From: Comamonadaceae bacterium
Lineage (GTDB): Bacteria > Pseudomonadota > Gammaproteobacteria > Burkholderiales > Burkholderiaceae_C
Direction of reading: 5' to 3'
DNA length: 64,000 nt
NCBI GenBank assembly: GCA_947454955.1
Contig: CANGLW010000002.1
Location: 1-64,000 of the forward strand
Below are positions 8,050-16,705 of the stretch, piece by piece; the stretch's first letter is position 1, and each line of letters opens with the position of its first letter. Made by a program: the position numbers and the translations under genes. The notes under the pieces are model-generated. The model searched no databases. It had not been told where the DNA came from and was given only the letters and a program-made list of their open reading frames with translations.

Positions 8050-10956
8050 ATGAGAGCAAAAACATCCAATAGATACAGGAGTTTAGGCAAGATAGCTTCC
8101 AAGTTGGGTGAGGCCAAATCCCTAACGAACGCCGGGGCTTTCTTCCTGCTGGCGATGGCCCACGAAGCAGCCAAAGCGCGTTCATTTGAGCCATTGAACG
8201 AAGTTCAGCAGCTGCTGGTTGGACGTAAATCTCCCGCTTTAAGCCAGAACGAAGAAGCCCAAGCTCTGGAAGAAGGCTTTGATGATTTGCTCTCCGCCTG
8301 GACTAATACGGTTCCCGATGCCGCCAATCTGGACGAAGCCTTCGAAGCCATGACCCGCATGAGCGCATCAGAGGTGCAAGTCGTGTTGGCTCAAAGTGGT
8401 ATCAATCGCGCACCGGTGTCTGATGCGGCGGTGGACTACATTGACCCCACAAGCTTCACGGCCATGAAAGAGGCGGATAGTTTGCAAAGCGTGCCTGCGC
8501 CTGTCGCAGCTACAGCACCGGTGGCAGACGAAGGCGCTTTGGCCCTCAAGCTAGACCCCGAGTTGGCCTTAGACCCGAATGCTCTGGCAGCCACCAGTGC
8601 CGGCCCCTTGCTGTTGCCCGTGCCTTTGTTGCTGGGCGCAGGTGCCGTGGCACTTGCTGGTGGTGGGGGTGTGGGTGGAAGTGGTGCTGGTGCTGGCGGT
8701 GGTGGTGCAGGCGCTGTACCTGTCAATGATTTGAATGGTCGTGTGATTGATGGCTACATCAAGGGCGCGACGGTGACGGTGAAGCAGACGGCCGATAACA
8801 AGGTGGTTTACACCGCGCCTGTGAGCACTGACGTTAATGGTGCCTATGTGATTCCTGAAAAGTTCGCGTACATCAAAGGCACTTACTTCGAGGCAACCGG
8901 CGGAGATATTCTGGCCATCAACAGCGCCAATAAGTTGGCAACCAATTTCACCGTTTTCAAAGCGCCGTTTGGTTCCACAGTCATCTCGCCATTGACCACC
9001 TTGGTGCAGGCTTACATGGATAAAAACGGTGTGGATGTGGCCACTGCCAAAGATGCCGTGACCAAGTCCCTGGGCCTTGATGGCAAGGCGGTTGACTTGA
9101 CCACCTATGACCCTCTGGCTGTTTTGGCCACCAAGCCCACCGACGCCACCGCTTTGCTGGTGGAAAAAAAGATGGCCATGCTGGGACAACTGGCCAATGA
9201 TGCCGCGCAAAACCCTGACACCGGTTTAAGCGCCCAAACCGCTACTGCCAAGTTGTTCGACAACATGGCTGGCGTGGTGAAAGGTGGGTCTTTAGACCTG
9301 ACGAATGTGTCAACGTTGGATACGGTCACCTTGCATGTCATCAACCCGGCTAAATTGCTGACGTCTGAATTGCAGTTCAAGATCAAAGGGCTGAACGATG
9401 CTGGTAATGTGACGGACCTGGCCAACAGCCAAACACAGGCTGCAAACAACCTCAAAGCCACCATCAACTTCACCACGGGTAACGACCAGGGTGCAGCCAA
9501 CGAAGATGGCAAGCTGACCGCCAGCGGTGAATTCACCGTGGCAGACCCCGACAGTGGTCAAAACAAAGTACAAACACAAACAGCGACAGCTGGCGTGTAT
9601 GGAAATTTCAGTCTCAATGATGCGGGAGCCGGTAAGAGCACCTGGAGCTACCAACTCAACAATGCCTCGGGCATCGTGCAATCTTTGCGCGCTGGTGACA
9701 TGGTGACAGATAAGTTCATGGTCACATCGTTCGACGGATCAGCGCAGCAGCTGGTGACCATCACCATCAGCGGCACCAACGACAACCCCACAGTCAGCGC
9801 TGCGTTGACCAATGCCCAGACTGAAGCTACAGGTAAGTTTGATGTGAACCTGTTAGCAGGCGCCACCGACGCAGATGCGGGCGAAACAGCCACCCTGAGC
9901 GTGGTGGACAACAGCTTGACCTACAAGGTCGACAACGCGCTTGCCAGCACCAATGTGCCTGGTGGCTTGAGCCATGCAGCACTGAGCAATGTGCTCAACA
10001 TCGATACCAACGCGCAAGCATTTGACTACTTGGCTGCAGGCGAAAAAACCAAGGTGCTGGTGAGCTACCAAATCAAAGATGCACAGTCTGTGGTGGTTCA
10101 ACAAACAGCAACCGTGATTGTCAGCGGTACGAATGATGCGCCGCTGATGTCGCTGCAAAAAGATGACGTGGCCTCTGCGAATTTGGTTGAGCCTGCTATT
10201 GCCACAAGTTTGAAAACTTCGGGCACACTGACCTTGCGTGATGTGGACACATCTGACAAGGTGAATGTTGAGGTGTCTTCTGTCAAGCTGGGCGGCACGG
10301 TGGGAACATTGAGCGAGGACGTTATCAAAGCCATGTTCACCTTGGGGGGTAACGCCAACAATGAAGCTTCGGTCACGACAGCGAACAACCTGACATGGTC
10401 TTTTGACTCTGGATCACAGGCCTTCAAGTTCCTGGGGCAAGACCAAACCCTGACCCTGACCTACACCCTCAAAGCCACAGACACCAGCAGCTCGCCCTTG
10501 AGCAGCACGCAAGATGTAACGATCACCATCAAAGGCATGAACGATGCGCCGGTGATCAATTCAGTGACGCCTGTTGCATCGGCTGAGCGAACCATCACTG
10601 AGCTCTCCAACACAACAGGGAGTACTACTTTGAGAACCTTGGAAGGTGTGATCTCCATCACCGACCCTGACATGTACACAGATTTAAGCAAGTTGATCAT
10701 CACAGCCACACCAGATGGCCACAAAGACTTTCCGGGTTCTTTCTCCATCGACAAACCCGATGCTGCCGGCAACGCAGTTTGGCATTACGCCATTCAAGAC
10801 AAGTACCTTGATTCCTTGAAAGGCTCTTTGGGTGGAAGCCCGCCAGACAGCCATACCCTGGACCATGTGTTCGTGGTGAATGATGGCAGCGGCACCGCCA
10901 ACGCCACAGCGTCGGGCCATGTGTATGTCACGTTGCTGGGCGCAGACGGTCAGTAG
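8050..10956 (+). CDS. VCBS-repeat surface protein without RTX repeats
   Basis: ATG 8050 is preceded by AGGAG (8040-8044), giving 968 residues; upstream frame extension lacks such a site. The first 180 residues are helical and charged and were not recognised. A hydrophobic stretch (LPVPLLLGAGAVALAGG, about residue 186) runs into a Gly/Ala-rich linker, then a region beginning DLNGRVIDGYIKGATVTV (about 226-470) like domains of other large surface proteins. About four VCBS/cadherin-like repeats follow, each ending near GTNDNPTV or MNDAPVI. No classical Sec signal and no C-terminal RTX nonapeptides are seen, so its export route is unclear. Probably an adhesin; partner of the preceding secretion genes by position only. 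Confidence 0.75.
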   Translation: MRAKTSNRYRSLGKIASKLGEAKSLTNAGAFFLLAMAHEAAKARSFEPLNEVQQLLVGRKSPALSQNEEAQALEEGFDDLLSAWTNTVPDAANLDEAFEAMTRMSASEVQVVLAQSGINRAPVSDAAVDYIDPTSFTAMKEADSLQSVPAPVAATAPVADEGALALKLDPELALDPNALAATSAGPLLLPVPLLLGAGAVALAGGGGVGGSGAGAGGGGAGAVPVNDLNGRVIDGYIKGATVTVKQTADNKVVYTAPVSTDVNGAYVIPEKFAYIKGTYFEATGGDILAINSANKLATNFTVFKAPFGSTVISPLTTLVQAYMDKNGVDVATAKDAVTKSLGLDGKAVDLTTYDPLAVLATKPTDATALLVEKKMAMLGQLANDAAQNPDTGLSAQTATAKLFDNMAGVVKGGSLDLTNVSTLDTVTLHVINPAKLLTSELQFKIKGLNDAGNVTDLANSQTQAANNLKATINFTTGNDQGAANEDGKLTASGEFTVADPDSGQNKVQTQTATAGVYGNFSLNDAGAGKSTWSYQLNNASGIVQSLRAGDMVTDKFMVTSFDGSAQQLVTITISGTNDNPTVSAALTNAQTEATGKFDVNLLAGATDADAGETATLSVVDNSLTYKVDNALASTNVPGGLSHAALSNVLNIDTNAQAFDYLAAGEKTKVLVSYQIKDAQSVVVQQTATVIVSGTNDAPLMSLQKDDVASANLVEPAIATSLKTSGTLTLRDVDTSDKVNVEVSSVKLGGTVGTLSEDVIKAMFTLGGNANNEASVTTANNLTWSFDSGSQAFKFLGQDQTLTLTYTLKATDTSSSPLSSTQDVTITIKGMNDAPVINSVTPVASAERTITELSNTTGSTTLRTLEGVISITDPDMYTDLSKLIITATPDGHKDFPGSFSIDKPDAAGNAVWHYAIQDKYLDSLKGSLGGSPPDSHTLDHVFVVNDGSGTANATASGHVYVTLLGADGQ

Positions 10957-10998
10957 CCACTTCATGCAAAAATAGGCCAACTACATAAGGAGACTGAC

Positions 10999-11988
10999 GT
11001 GCGTTTGCCTATTTTCAATGTCTTTGCCAAAGCCATGGGTGCCATGGCTGCTTTGCTGGGCTTGGCTTTGTCGCTCTTAGCAAGCCCTGTTCACGCCCAA
11101 TCCAACTTGCCTGGCCGCATCGAAATGCATGTGGTCTCAAGCACCACCGTCACGGGCGACGAGTTTTTGCTGGGCATCAAGGGCAGGGTGGTTTTGCTAT
11201 CTGGCGAGCTGCGTTTGCCGCAGGGCACCACGCCTAAGTTTCCTGCCGTGGTGTTGGTGCATGGCAGTGGTGGCATTGGGGCGGCCATGGACGCTTGGGT
11301 GCACCACCTCAACCAGGCAGGCGTGGCCACCTTTGTGTTGGACACGTTCACGGGCCGCGGTATCACCAGCACGGTGGCCGACCAAACGCAGTTGCACAGC
11401 TTGGCCATGATGGTCGACACCTACAAAGCGCTGGATATTTTGGCCAAACACCCACGCATTGATGCCAACAAAATTTCTGTGATGGGCTTTTCCAAGGGTG
11501 CGGTGGCTTCTATCTTTTCTGCGTCCACCCGCTTCAAGAAAGCCTATGGCAGCAGCAACACCTTCGCCTCGCACATTGGCTTGTACACACCTTGCAACTC
11601 GCGCTACCAGGGCGACACGCAACTGACCGGTAAGCCCATGCGTTTGTTCCACGGCACCACCGATGACTATGTGAGTGTGCTGCCTTGCCGCGACTATGTG
11701 AAAAGCTTGCAGCAGCAAGGTGTGAACGTGACGCTGACCGAGTTCCCGGACACCGACCATTCCTACGACGGCCCCACCTTGCCCAAGAAGCTGCCGTTCC
11801 CCACGGCGCAAAGCACGCGCAACTGCCAGTTTGTGGAGGCCACACCCAGCGTGATGGTGAACGAGAAAACCGGTCAGCCCTTCAGCTATTCAGACCCTTG
11901 CATTGCACTTGGTGCGCATGTGGGGCACAACCCTGAATCCACCGCGCAGACGGTCAAAGCGGTGATTGAGTTTCTCAAGTCTCTCTGA
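10999..11988 (+). CDS. Secreted dienelactone-hydrolase-like alpha/beta hydrolase
   Basis: GTG start with AAGGAG eight bases upstream, 329 residues. A signal peptide (about residues 1-34, ending SPVHAQ) predicts export to the periplasm. The fold shows the oxyanion segment VLVHGSGGIG, nucleophile elbow GFSKG with serine where dienelactone hydrolases often have cysteine, an acid in GTTDDYV and a histidine in DTDHSYDG, so Ser-Asp-His is plausible. The substrate is not evident; family members act on esters, lactones or other small substrates. Confidence 0.75.
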   Translation: MRLPIFNVFAKAMGAMAALLGLALSLLASPVHAQSNLPGRIEMHVVSSTTVTGDEFLLGIKGRVVLLSGELRLPQGTTPKFPAVVLVHGSGGIGAAMDAWVHHLNQAGVATFVLDTFTGRGITSTVADQTQLHSLAMMVDTYKALDILAKHPRIDANKISVMGFSKGAVASIFSASTRFKKAYGSSNTFASHIGLYTPCNSRYQGDTQLTGKPMRLFHGTTDDYVSVLPCRDYVKSLQQQGVNVTLTEFPDTDHSYDGPTLPKKLPFPTAQSTRNCQFVEATPSVMVNEKTGQPFSYSDPCIALGAHVGHNPESTAQTVKAVIEFLKSL

Positions 11989-12007
11989 TCGGAAATCGGC
12001 CCAAGCC

Positions 12008-12502
12008 ATGAACACCTTCGCCGTTTTGTTTGTGTGCATGGGCAATATTTGCCGCAGCCCCACCGCGCATGGGGTGTTCAGGCACAAGGTTCACCAGGCG
12101 GGTTTGGCTGAGGTGGTGCGGGTCGACTCGGCCGGCACCCACAACTACCACCCGGGCAGCCCGCCCGATGAGCGATCAAGCCGGCACGCCAGTTTGCGCG
12201 GCTACGACCTGCAAGACCTGCGCGCCAGGCAGATCACCGAGCTGGACTTTGAAGCGCACGATTTGATCCTCACCATGGACTGGGACAACCTGGCCCTGGT
12301 GCAACACCAATGCCCGCCGCAGCATCTACGCAAGGTCAAACGCTTCACCGAGTTTTGCGTGCGTCACAGCGCCACCGAAGTGTCCGACCCTTACTACGGC
12401 GGCGCGCAAGGTTTCGACCATGTGCTCGATTTGGTTGAAGACGCCAGTGAGGGTTTGCTGCTGCATGTGCAGTCGGTGCTGTCGCTGGACAGGCGGCATT
12501 AG
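12008..12502 (+). CDS. Low-molecular-weight protein tyrosine phosphatase
   Basis: Cytoplasmic phosphatase of 164 residues. The P-loop C-X5-R is CMGNICRS with catalytic Cys10 and Arg16, and the general acid lies in DPYYGG near the C-terminus, both diagnostic of the family. ATG 12008 places the P-loop at the usual distance from the N-terminus, so the in-frame upstream start at 11966 was rejected. Bacterial members regulate tyrosine kinases for exopolysaccharide, or detoxify small phosphates; no kinase is adjacent, so the target is unknown. Confidence 0.92.
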   Translation: MNTFAVLFVCMGNICRSPTAHGVFRHKVHQAGLAEVVRVDSAGTHNYHPGSPPDERSSRHASLRGYDLQDLRARQITELDFEAHDLILTMDWDNLALVQHQCPPQHLRKVKRFTEFCVRHSATEVSDPYYGGAQGFDHVLDLVEDASEGLLLHVQSVLSLDRRH

Positions 12503-12513
12503 GCTTCAGATCA

Positions 12514-12545
12514 TTGACAAAAACCCTGTCTGCACATATTATGTG
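12514..12545 (+). promoter_or_regulatory. vapBC promoter with overlapping operator palindrome
   Basis: TTGACA (12514-12519) and TATTAT (12537-12542) are separated by exactly 17 bases, a near-consensus sigma-70 promoter. The palindrome CACATA-T-TATGTG (12533-12545) covers the -10 hexamer, the expected place for autorepression by a ribbon-helix-helix antitoxin. Confidence 0.7.
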
Positions 12546-12571
12546 TGAATGTTGAATCGGGGGTTGAGGCC

Positions 12572-12796
12572 ATGAACATCACCTTGTCAGTGGACGAAAA
12601 GGTAGCGCAAAAAGCGCGCGAGGCTGCCCAGAAAATGGGTAAGAGCCTGAACCAGGCTGTGCGCGACTATTTGGAGCAGTTGGCGGGCACGTCAAAGCGT
12701 CAAAAGCAGTGGGCGCAGTACCTGGCCAGGTGTGAGGCCTCAGGAGCCAAACTCAATGGCTGGAAGTTCAACCGCGACGAAGCCAACCAACGTTGA
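12572..12796 (+). CDS. vapB: VapB-like ribbon-helix-helix antitoxin
   Basis: A 74-residue protein beginning MNITLSVDEKVAQKAREAAQ, with the beta strand, then helices, then MGKSLNQAVRDYLEQL, as in ribbon-helix-helix/DUF6364-type antitoxins. The C-terminal tail (KLNGWKFNRDEANQR) would wrap the toxin. Its TGA is one base before the toxin ATG, so the pair is co-translated. Likely binds the palindrome over its own promoter. The exact antitoxin subfamily is uncertain. Confidence 0.8.
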   Translation: MNITLSVDEKVAQKAREAAQKMGKSLNQAVRDYLEQLAGTSKRQKQWAQYLARCEASGAKLNGWKFNRDEANQR

Positions 12797-12797
12797 T

Positions 12798-13205
12798 ATG
12801 CGCGCTTTTTTAGACACCAATATGTTGGTGTATGCCGAGGCTGACGATGAGCCTCACAAGAGGCAACAAGCACAAGCTTTGTTGCAAAACCATTACCTCT
12901 CGGGCACTGGGGTGATCTCAACACAGGTGCTTCAAGAGTACTGCAACGTGGCTTTGCGCAAGCTTAAAAGATCGCACGCCCATGTGGTGTCGCAGCTTGA
13001 ATTTTTCGAGCAGTTCGAAGTGGTTCAAGTCACGCCCATCCTGGTACGCGAAGCTGTGGAATTGATGAAGACGCGGTCGCTGTCCTACTTTGATGCGTTG
13101 ATTGTGGTGAGTGCGTTGGCAGCCAATTGTGATGTGCTGCTGAGCGAAGACATGAATGCCGGCGAGTCCATCGGTACGCTTCAAATCCAAAATCCCTACG
13201 CTTGA
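12798..13205 (+). CDS. vapC: VapC-like PIN-domain toxin
   Basis: A 135-residue PIN nuclease. It starts MRAFLDTNMLVYAEADD (first acidic residue of the metal site), carries the mid Glu in QVLQEYCNV, and ends with SYFDALIVVSAL and LLSEDMNAGE, giving the usual four acidic positions. Known family action is Mg2+-dependent RNA cleavage, often of tRNA or rRNA, blocked by the antitoxin encoded immediately upstream. The start was set at 12798 because the longer frame overlaps the antitoxin gene. Confidence 0.88.
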   Translation: MRAFLDTNMLVYAEADDEPHKRQQAQALLQNHYLSGTGVISTQVLQEYCNVALRKLKRSHAHVVSQLEFFEQFEVVQVTPILVREAVELMKTRSLSYFDALIVVSALAANCDVLLSEDMNAGESIGTLQIQNPYA

Positions 13206-13245
13206 TTCTCAGCTCTTGGTTGAGCCGTGAGCAGGTTTTAAGAAT

Positions 13246-13274
13246 CCCGCAGCAAACGAGTGATGTGCTGCGGG
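13246..13274 (-). terminator. Hairpin at the end of the gentisate/Bug operon
   Basis: CCCGCAGC (13246-13253) and GCTGCGGG (13267-13274) form a perfect 8-bp stem between the convergent vapC and Bug genes. On the minus strand it is followed by ATTCTT rather than a long U-run, so intrinsic termination is only probable. Confidence 0.4.
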
Positions 13275-13287
13275 AAGCTCCTCGGGC

Positions 13288-14265
13288 TCACTCCAAACTG
13301 ATGTTCTTACGCGCCACCAGTTTTTCGTAAACCTTGCTTTTGATCTCCGCGTTTTTGCGGATGTCATCAGCGGACCAGGTGATGGTCTCGAACGCGAAGG
13401 TGTTGTAGCGTGCTTTGACTTCGGTGTCGGCCAAGACCTTGAGCACATCAGCATGGATTTTTTCTTGCACGTCTTTGGCAATGCCTTTGGGCGAGAGCAA
13501 GCTCACGAACGAGTTGACTTCCAAACCATTGGGGCCGCCGGCTTCACCCATGGTGGGCACCTCAGGCATTTGCGACAAGCGCTTGGCCGCAGCCACCGCG
13601 ATGTAACGCAGCTTGCCGGCCTTGAACACGCCTGCACTCGAGGGGATGGACGCGAAGCTCCATTGCACATCGCCTGCACCCACCGAGGTGAAGAGTTGCG
13701 AGACTTCGCGGAAGGCCACGTGCGTCATTTCCACGCCGGTGAGCAACTCGATTTCTTCACCACCCAAGTGGCCGGGGCTGCCCACGCCCCAGGAGCCAAA
13801 GCTCACTTTGTTGGGCTCGGCCTTGGCCGATGCCAGCAGGTCTTTCATGTTTTTCCAGGGCGAGTCGGTGGCCACCGCCACGAGGAAAGGTGTGCGGAAC
13901 AAGGGCGCTACCGGGTCGTAGTTTTGCAGCGTCACAAACCCTTTGGATTTGTAGAGGTGGGGCAGGGCAGCGAGGTGCTCCGAGTCGAGTTGCAAGAGGT
14001 TGTAGCCGTCAGCGGGCAAGCGGCGCGTGGCCTCAATGGCAATGAAGCCGCCGCCTCCGGGCTTGTTGCTGATCAAGACGGGCTGCCCCCAAAATTTGGA
14101 GAGCTTTTCAGACACTTGGCGCAGCACCGCATCAGGCCCAGAGCCCGCGGCAAACGCGGTGGTGATGTTCACCGGCTTGTTAGGAAAGGTTGCAGCTGTT
14201 TGGGCTTGTGCTTGCGAAGCCAAGCCAAGAGTCAGCAAGGTGGTGGAGATGATGGTTTTGAACAT
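13288..14265 (-). CDS. Bug/TctC-family periplasmic solute-binding protein
   Basis: 325 residues with a Sec signal peptide (to about SQAQAQ) and the Bug-fold sequence pattern: FPNKPVNITTAFAAGSGPD near the N-terminus, PVLISNKPGGGGFIA, and VSFGSWGVGSPGHLG. These proteins bind carboxylates and present them to TctAB-type permeases; no tctAB is nearby, which is common for the greatly expanded Bug set in Comamonadaceae. It is the last gene of the minus-strand gentisate cluster, seven bases after the isomerase gene, so an aromatic carboxylate is a reasonable but unproven ligand. Confidence 0.88.
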   Translation of the reverse strand: MFKTIISTTLLTLGLASQAQAQTAATFPNKPVNITTAFAAGSGPDAVLRQVSEKLSKFWGQPVLISNKPGGGGFIAIEATRRLPADGYNLLQLDSEHLAALPHLYKSKGFVTLQNYDPVAPLFRTPFLVAVATDSPWKNMKDLLASAKAEPNKVSFGSWGVGSPGHLGGEEIELLTGVEMTHVAFREVSQLFTSVGAGDVQWSFASIPSSAGVFKAGKLRYIAVAAAKRLSQMPEVPTMGEAGGPNGLEVNSFVSLLSPKGIAKDVQEKIHADVLKVLADTEVKARYNTFAFETITWSADDIRKNAEIKSKVYEKLVARKNISLE

Positions 14266-14272
14266 GATGTGT

Positions 14273-14914
14273 TTAAGAAGCGTCAGGTTGGGCCAGAGGT
14301 GCAGCGTCTTGGAAGGCGCTCAAAGTCATGCAATGCGCGTCGATGGCGGAAATCAAAGGCCAGCGGGCCATGTCCACCTTGAAGCGGCGCGCGCTTTCCA
14401 CTTGGGGAATCAGGTAAACATCGGCTAGCGTGGGGCTGTTGCCAAAACAGCAGGTGCCGCGCTTGCTGGAGGCATGGAGCATCGCCTCCATCGCATCAAA
14501 GCCAGCGGTGATCCAGGTGGCGCACCAGCCGTTCACAGCCGTTTCATCGGCCTTGAACTGATGTCGCAGTGTTTCCAGAATACGGCGGTTGTTCACCGGA
14601 TGCACATCGCAACCCACCACCGCGGCCAAGGCGCGCACATGGGCGCGGTCCATGGCCTGGGCGGGCAGCAGTGCAGGGGTGGGGTAGGTCTCTTCCAACC
14701 ACTCGATGATGGCTGGCGACTGGACCAACACCTCATGCGCGTCAGTCACCAGTGCAGGCACAAAACCTTGGGGGTTGATGGCTTTGAATGCAGCACTTGA
14801 ATGTTCTTCTTTGCGCAGGTCAATGGCCACATACTCGGCCTTCAGGCCTTTGAGGTTGAGCGCGATGCGCAAACGGTGTGAGGTGCCGCTGCGGAAAAAA
14901 CTGTAAAGCTTCAT
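14273..14914 (-). CDS. nagL: Maleylpyruvate/maleylacetoacetate isomerase (zeta-class GST)
   Basis: 213 residues with a thioredoxin-like N-terminal domain (MKLYSFFRSGTSHRLRIAL, matching the zeta-class SSxxSxRVRIAL motif) and a helical C-terminal domain containing GNSPTLADVYLIPQV. It is expected to isomerise maleylpyruvate to fumarylpyruvate using glutathione. Gene context (gentisate dioxygenase, fumarylpyruvate hydrolase) favours maleylpyruvate over maleylacetoacetate. Its ATG overlaps the stop of the hydrolase gene by four bases. Confidence 0.88.
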   Translation of the reverse strand: MKLYSFFRSGTSHRLRIALNLKGLKAEYVAIDLRKEEHSSAAFKAINPQGFVPALVTDAHEVLVQSPAIIEWLEETYPTPALLPAQAMDRAHVRALAAVVGCDVHPVNNRRILETLRHQFKADETAVNGWCATWITAGFDAMEAMLHASSKRGTCCFGNSPTLADVYLIPQVESARRFKVDMARWPLISAIDAHCMTLSAFQDAAPLAQPDAS

Positions 14915-15612
14915 GCCGGCTGCCCCACGGTGATGTGAATGCTGCCCACGCCTTCCACGCTGCCTTCAATTTTGTCGCCGGGCAGTACCGCGCCCACGCC
15001 TTCAGGCGTGCCAGTGAAAATCAAATCGCCAGGTTGCAGGTGGTAGAACAAAGAAAGATCCGCAATTTGCTCGCGGATGTTCCAGATGAGCTTGTTCAGG
15101 TCAGAAGCCTGTTTGGTTTGACCGTTCACGCGCAGCTCGATATGGCCGGTTTCCAAAGCCACGCCGGGCATGGGCACCACTTCAGAGCAGGGTGCGGAGT
15201 CTTCCACGTCTTTGCCCAAGTCCCAAGGGCGGCCCTGGTCGCGGTAGATGAGTTGCAGGTCGCGCCGGGTCATGTCCAGGCCGCAGGCGTAGCCGTAAAT
15301 ATGTTCGTGCGCTTGCTCGGCTTTGATCTCAAAACCAGCTTTGCCAATCACCACCACCAGTTCCATCTCGAAGTGGTAGTTCTTGGTTTGCGCAGGGTAG
15401 GGCACGGTGGCACCGTCTTGCACCAGGGTCTGCGGCGACTTGGTGAAGTAGAACGGGCGCGAGGTGGCTTTATCCACCGGGCGTCCCATTTCCTGGGCGT
15501 GCGCGTGGTAGTTGCGGCCCACACAAAAAATGCGGTTGATGGGCAAGCGCTCGGTTTTGCCACGGATGGGCAAGGACAAAGGCGCGGGTGGGTTCCAAAT
15601 GTAAGAGGTCAT
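14911..15612 (-). CDS. nagK: Fumarylpyruvate hydrolase (FAH family)
   Basis: 233 residues of the fumarylacetoacetate-hydrolase superfamily: IFCVGRNYHAHAQEMG at the active-site lid, YHFEMELVVVIGKAG with metal-binding Glu residues, and the C-terminal DLIFTGTPEGVG signature. It should hydrolyse fumarylpyruvate to fumarate and pyruvate, the last step of the gentisate pathway. It overlaps the isomerase gene by four bases. A 17-base palindromic repeat lies just upstream (15617-15633). Confidence 0.88.
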   Translation of the reverse strand: MTSYIWNPPAPLSLPIRGKTERLPINRIFCVGRNYHAHAQEMGRPVDKATSRPFYFTKSPQTLVQDGATVPYPAQTKNYHFEMELVVVIGKAGFEIKAEQAHEHIYGYACGLDMTRRDLQLIYRDQGRPWDLGKDVEDSAPCSEVVPMPGVALETGHIELRVNGQTKQASDLNKLIWNIREQIADLSLFYHLQPGDLIFTGTPEGVGAVLPGDKIEGSVEGVGSIHITVGQPA

Positions 15613-15616
15613 GTTT

Positions 15617-15633
15617 GCTATGAAATCAGGAGC
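15617..15633. repeat. 17-nt palindromic repeat, copy 1 (intergenic)
   Basis: GCTATGAAATCAGGAGC lies in the 44-base gap between the gentisate dioxygenase and fumarylpyruvate hydrolase genes. It differs from copy 2 at one base. The right arm is GGAGC instead of GTAGC. Confidence 0.75.
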
Positions 15634-15656
15634 TGATTATTGAATAGAGATGGGTT

Positions 15657-16694
15657 TTAGCCGCGGTTTTCATAAATACCAAGCTTTTGGTGCAAGGGCG
15701 TTTCATCGGCCATGAAGACAAAGGTGGGGTCGTTTTTGAGGTTGGTGAGCGTGACTGCGGTGTAGCCGGGGGCGCAGCAGGTGTCGGCCTCGCCCAGGGT
15801 GAAGGTGCTGCCTTCGATCTCGGCACGCAAGCCGCCTTCAATCACATGGAACACGCAAGCGGGCGAGCGCGCCGGCAAGCGCAGCGTTTGACCGGGGCGC
15901 AGCATGAGCGCGTAGTAGCCCAAGATGTTTTGCACATGCGCGCCGGTCTCGGGGTTGGTGTAGGTGATTTGCACCGCTTTGTCAGCTGGCTGCGAGTCTG
16001 CCAATGCCAAGAGCGATGCACGAGCTTGTTGCCAGGGGTAACGCAAAAGCGGGTAGGCCTTGTGGCTGCGTTCAAACACGGGTGTGGGTGCCAAGCCTGC
16101 AGCCACCACAGGGGGGTGCAAGGGGTGTTCGGTGTGCACGTGTTGGCGCTCACCGTTGATGTGGTAACTTGTCTCGGTGTAGTACACCAGCGGCAAGTCC
16201 AGCACATCGAGCCACACCACGGGGTCAGTGCCGTCGTGGCCGTGTTCGTGCCACAAACCGGTGGGGGTGAGGATCAAGTCGCCACGCGTCATCGGGCATT
16301 TCTCGCCATCCACCGTGGTGTAAGCGCCTTCGCCTTCCACGATCATGCGAACCGCATTGGGGGTGTGTCGGTGGCTGGGTGCCCATTCGCCGGGCAGCAG
16401 CAACTGCATGCCCAAATAAATGGCCGCGCTGGCTTGCATTTTGTCCAGGCCGTGACCGGGGTTGGCCAGCACCAGCACGCGACGCTCGGCTTTTTCAATC
16501 GGGGTGAGTTCACCGGCTTTGATCAAGAGCGGGCGAATGTCTTGATAAGCCCAGCAGGTGGGTTGGGTTTGGCGAGTTGGAATTTTCGGGGGCAGCACGC
16601 CACGCAGGCTGGGCCACAAGGGCACCAGGTTGTGACTGCGCATCTCCTGCACATAGTCCGCGGGCAGGTCTTCAAGTCGGCCGAGGTCGTTCAT
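15657..16694 (-). CDS. gtdA: Gentisate 1,2-dioxygenase
   Basis: Cupin-fold Fe(II) ring-cleaving enzyme converting gentisate to maleylpyruvate. From ATG 16694 (AAAGGAA upstream) it has 345 residues, the usual family size; the longer open frame to 16799 overlaps the upstream gene and was rejected. The first cupin shows the iron ligands in SHRHTPNAVRMIVEGEGAY and the segment LWHEHGHDG; a second, degenerate cupin follows. It lies 11 bases after the hydroxylase gene that supplies gentisate. Confidence 0.92.
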   Translation of the reverse strand: MNDLGRLEDLPADYVQEMRSHNLVPLWPSLRGVLPPKIPTRQTQPTCWAYQDIRPLLIKAGELTPIEKAERRVLVLANPGHGLDKMQASAAIYLGMQLLLPGEWAPSHRHTPNAVRMIVEGEGAYTTVDGEKCPMTRGDLILTPTGLWHEHGHDGTDPVVWLDVLDLPLVYYTETSYHINGERQHVHTEHPLHPPVVAAGLAPTPVFERSHKAYPLLRYPWQQARASLLALADSQPADKAVQITYTNPETGAHVQNILGYYALMLRPGQTLRLPARSPACVFHVIEGGLRAEIEGSTFTLGEADTCCAPGYTAVTLTNLKNDPTFVFMADETPLHQKLGIYENRG

Positions 16695-16705
16695 GGGTGT
16701 TCCTT

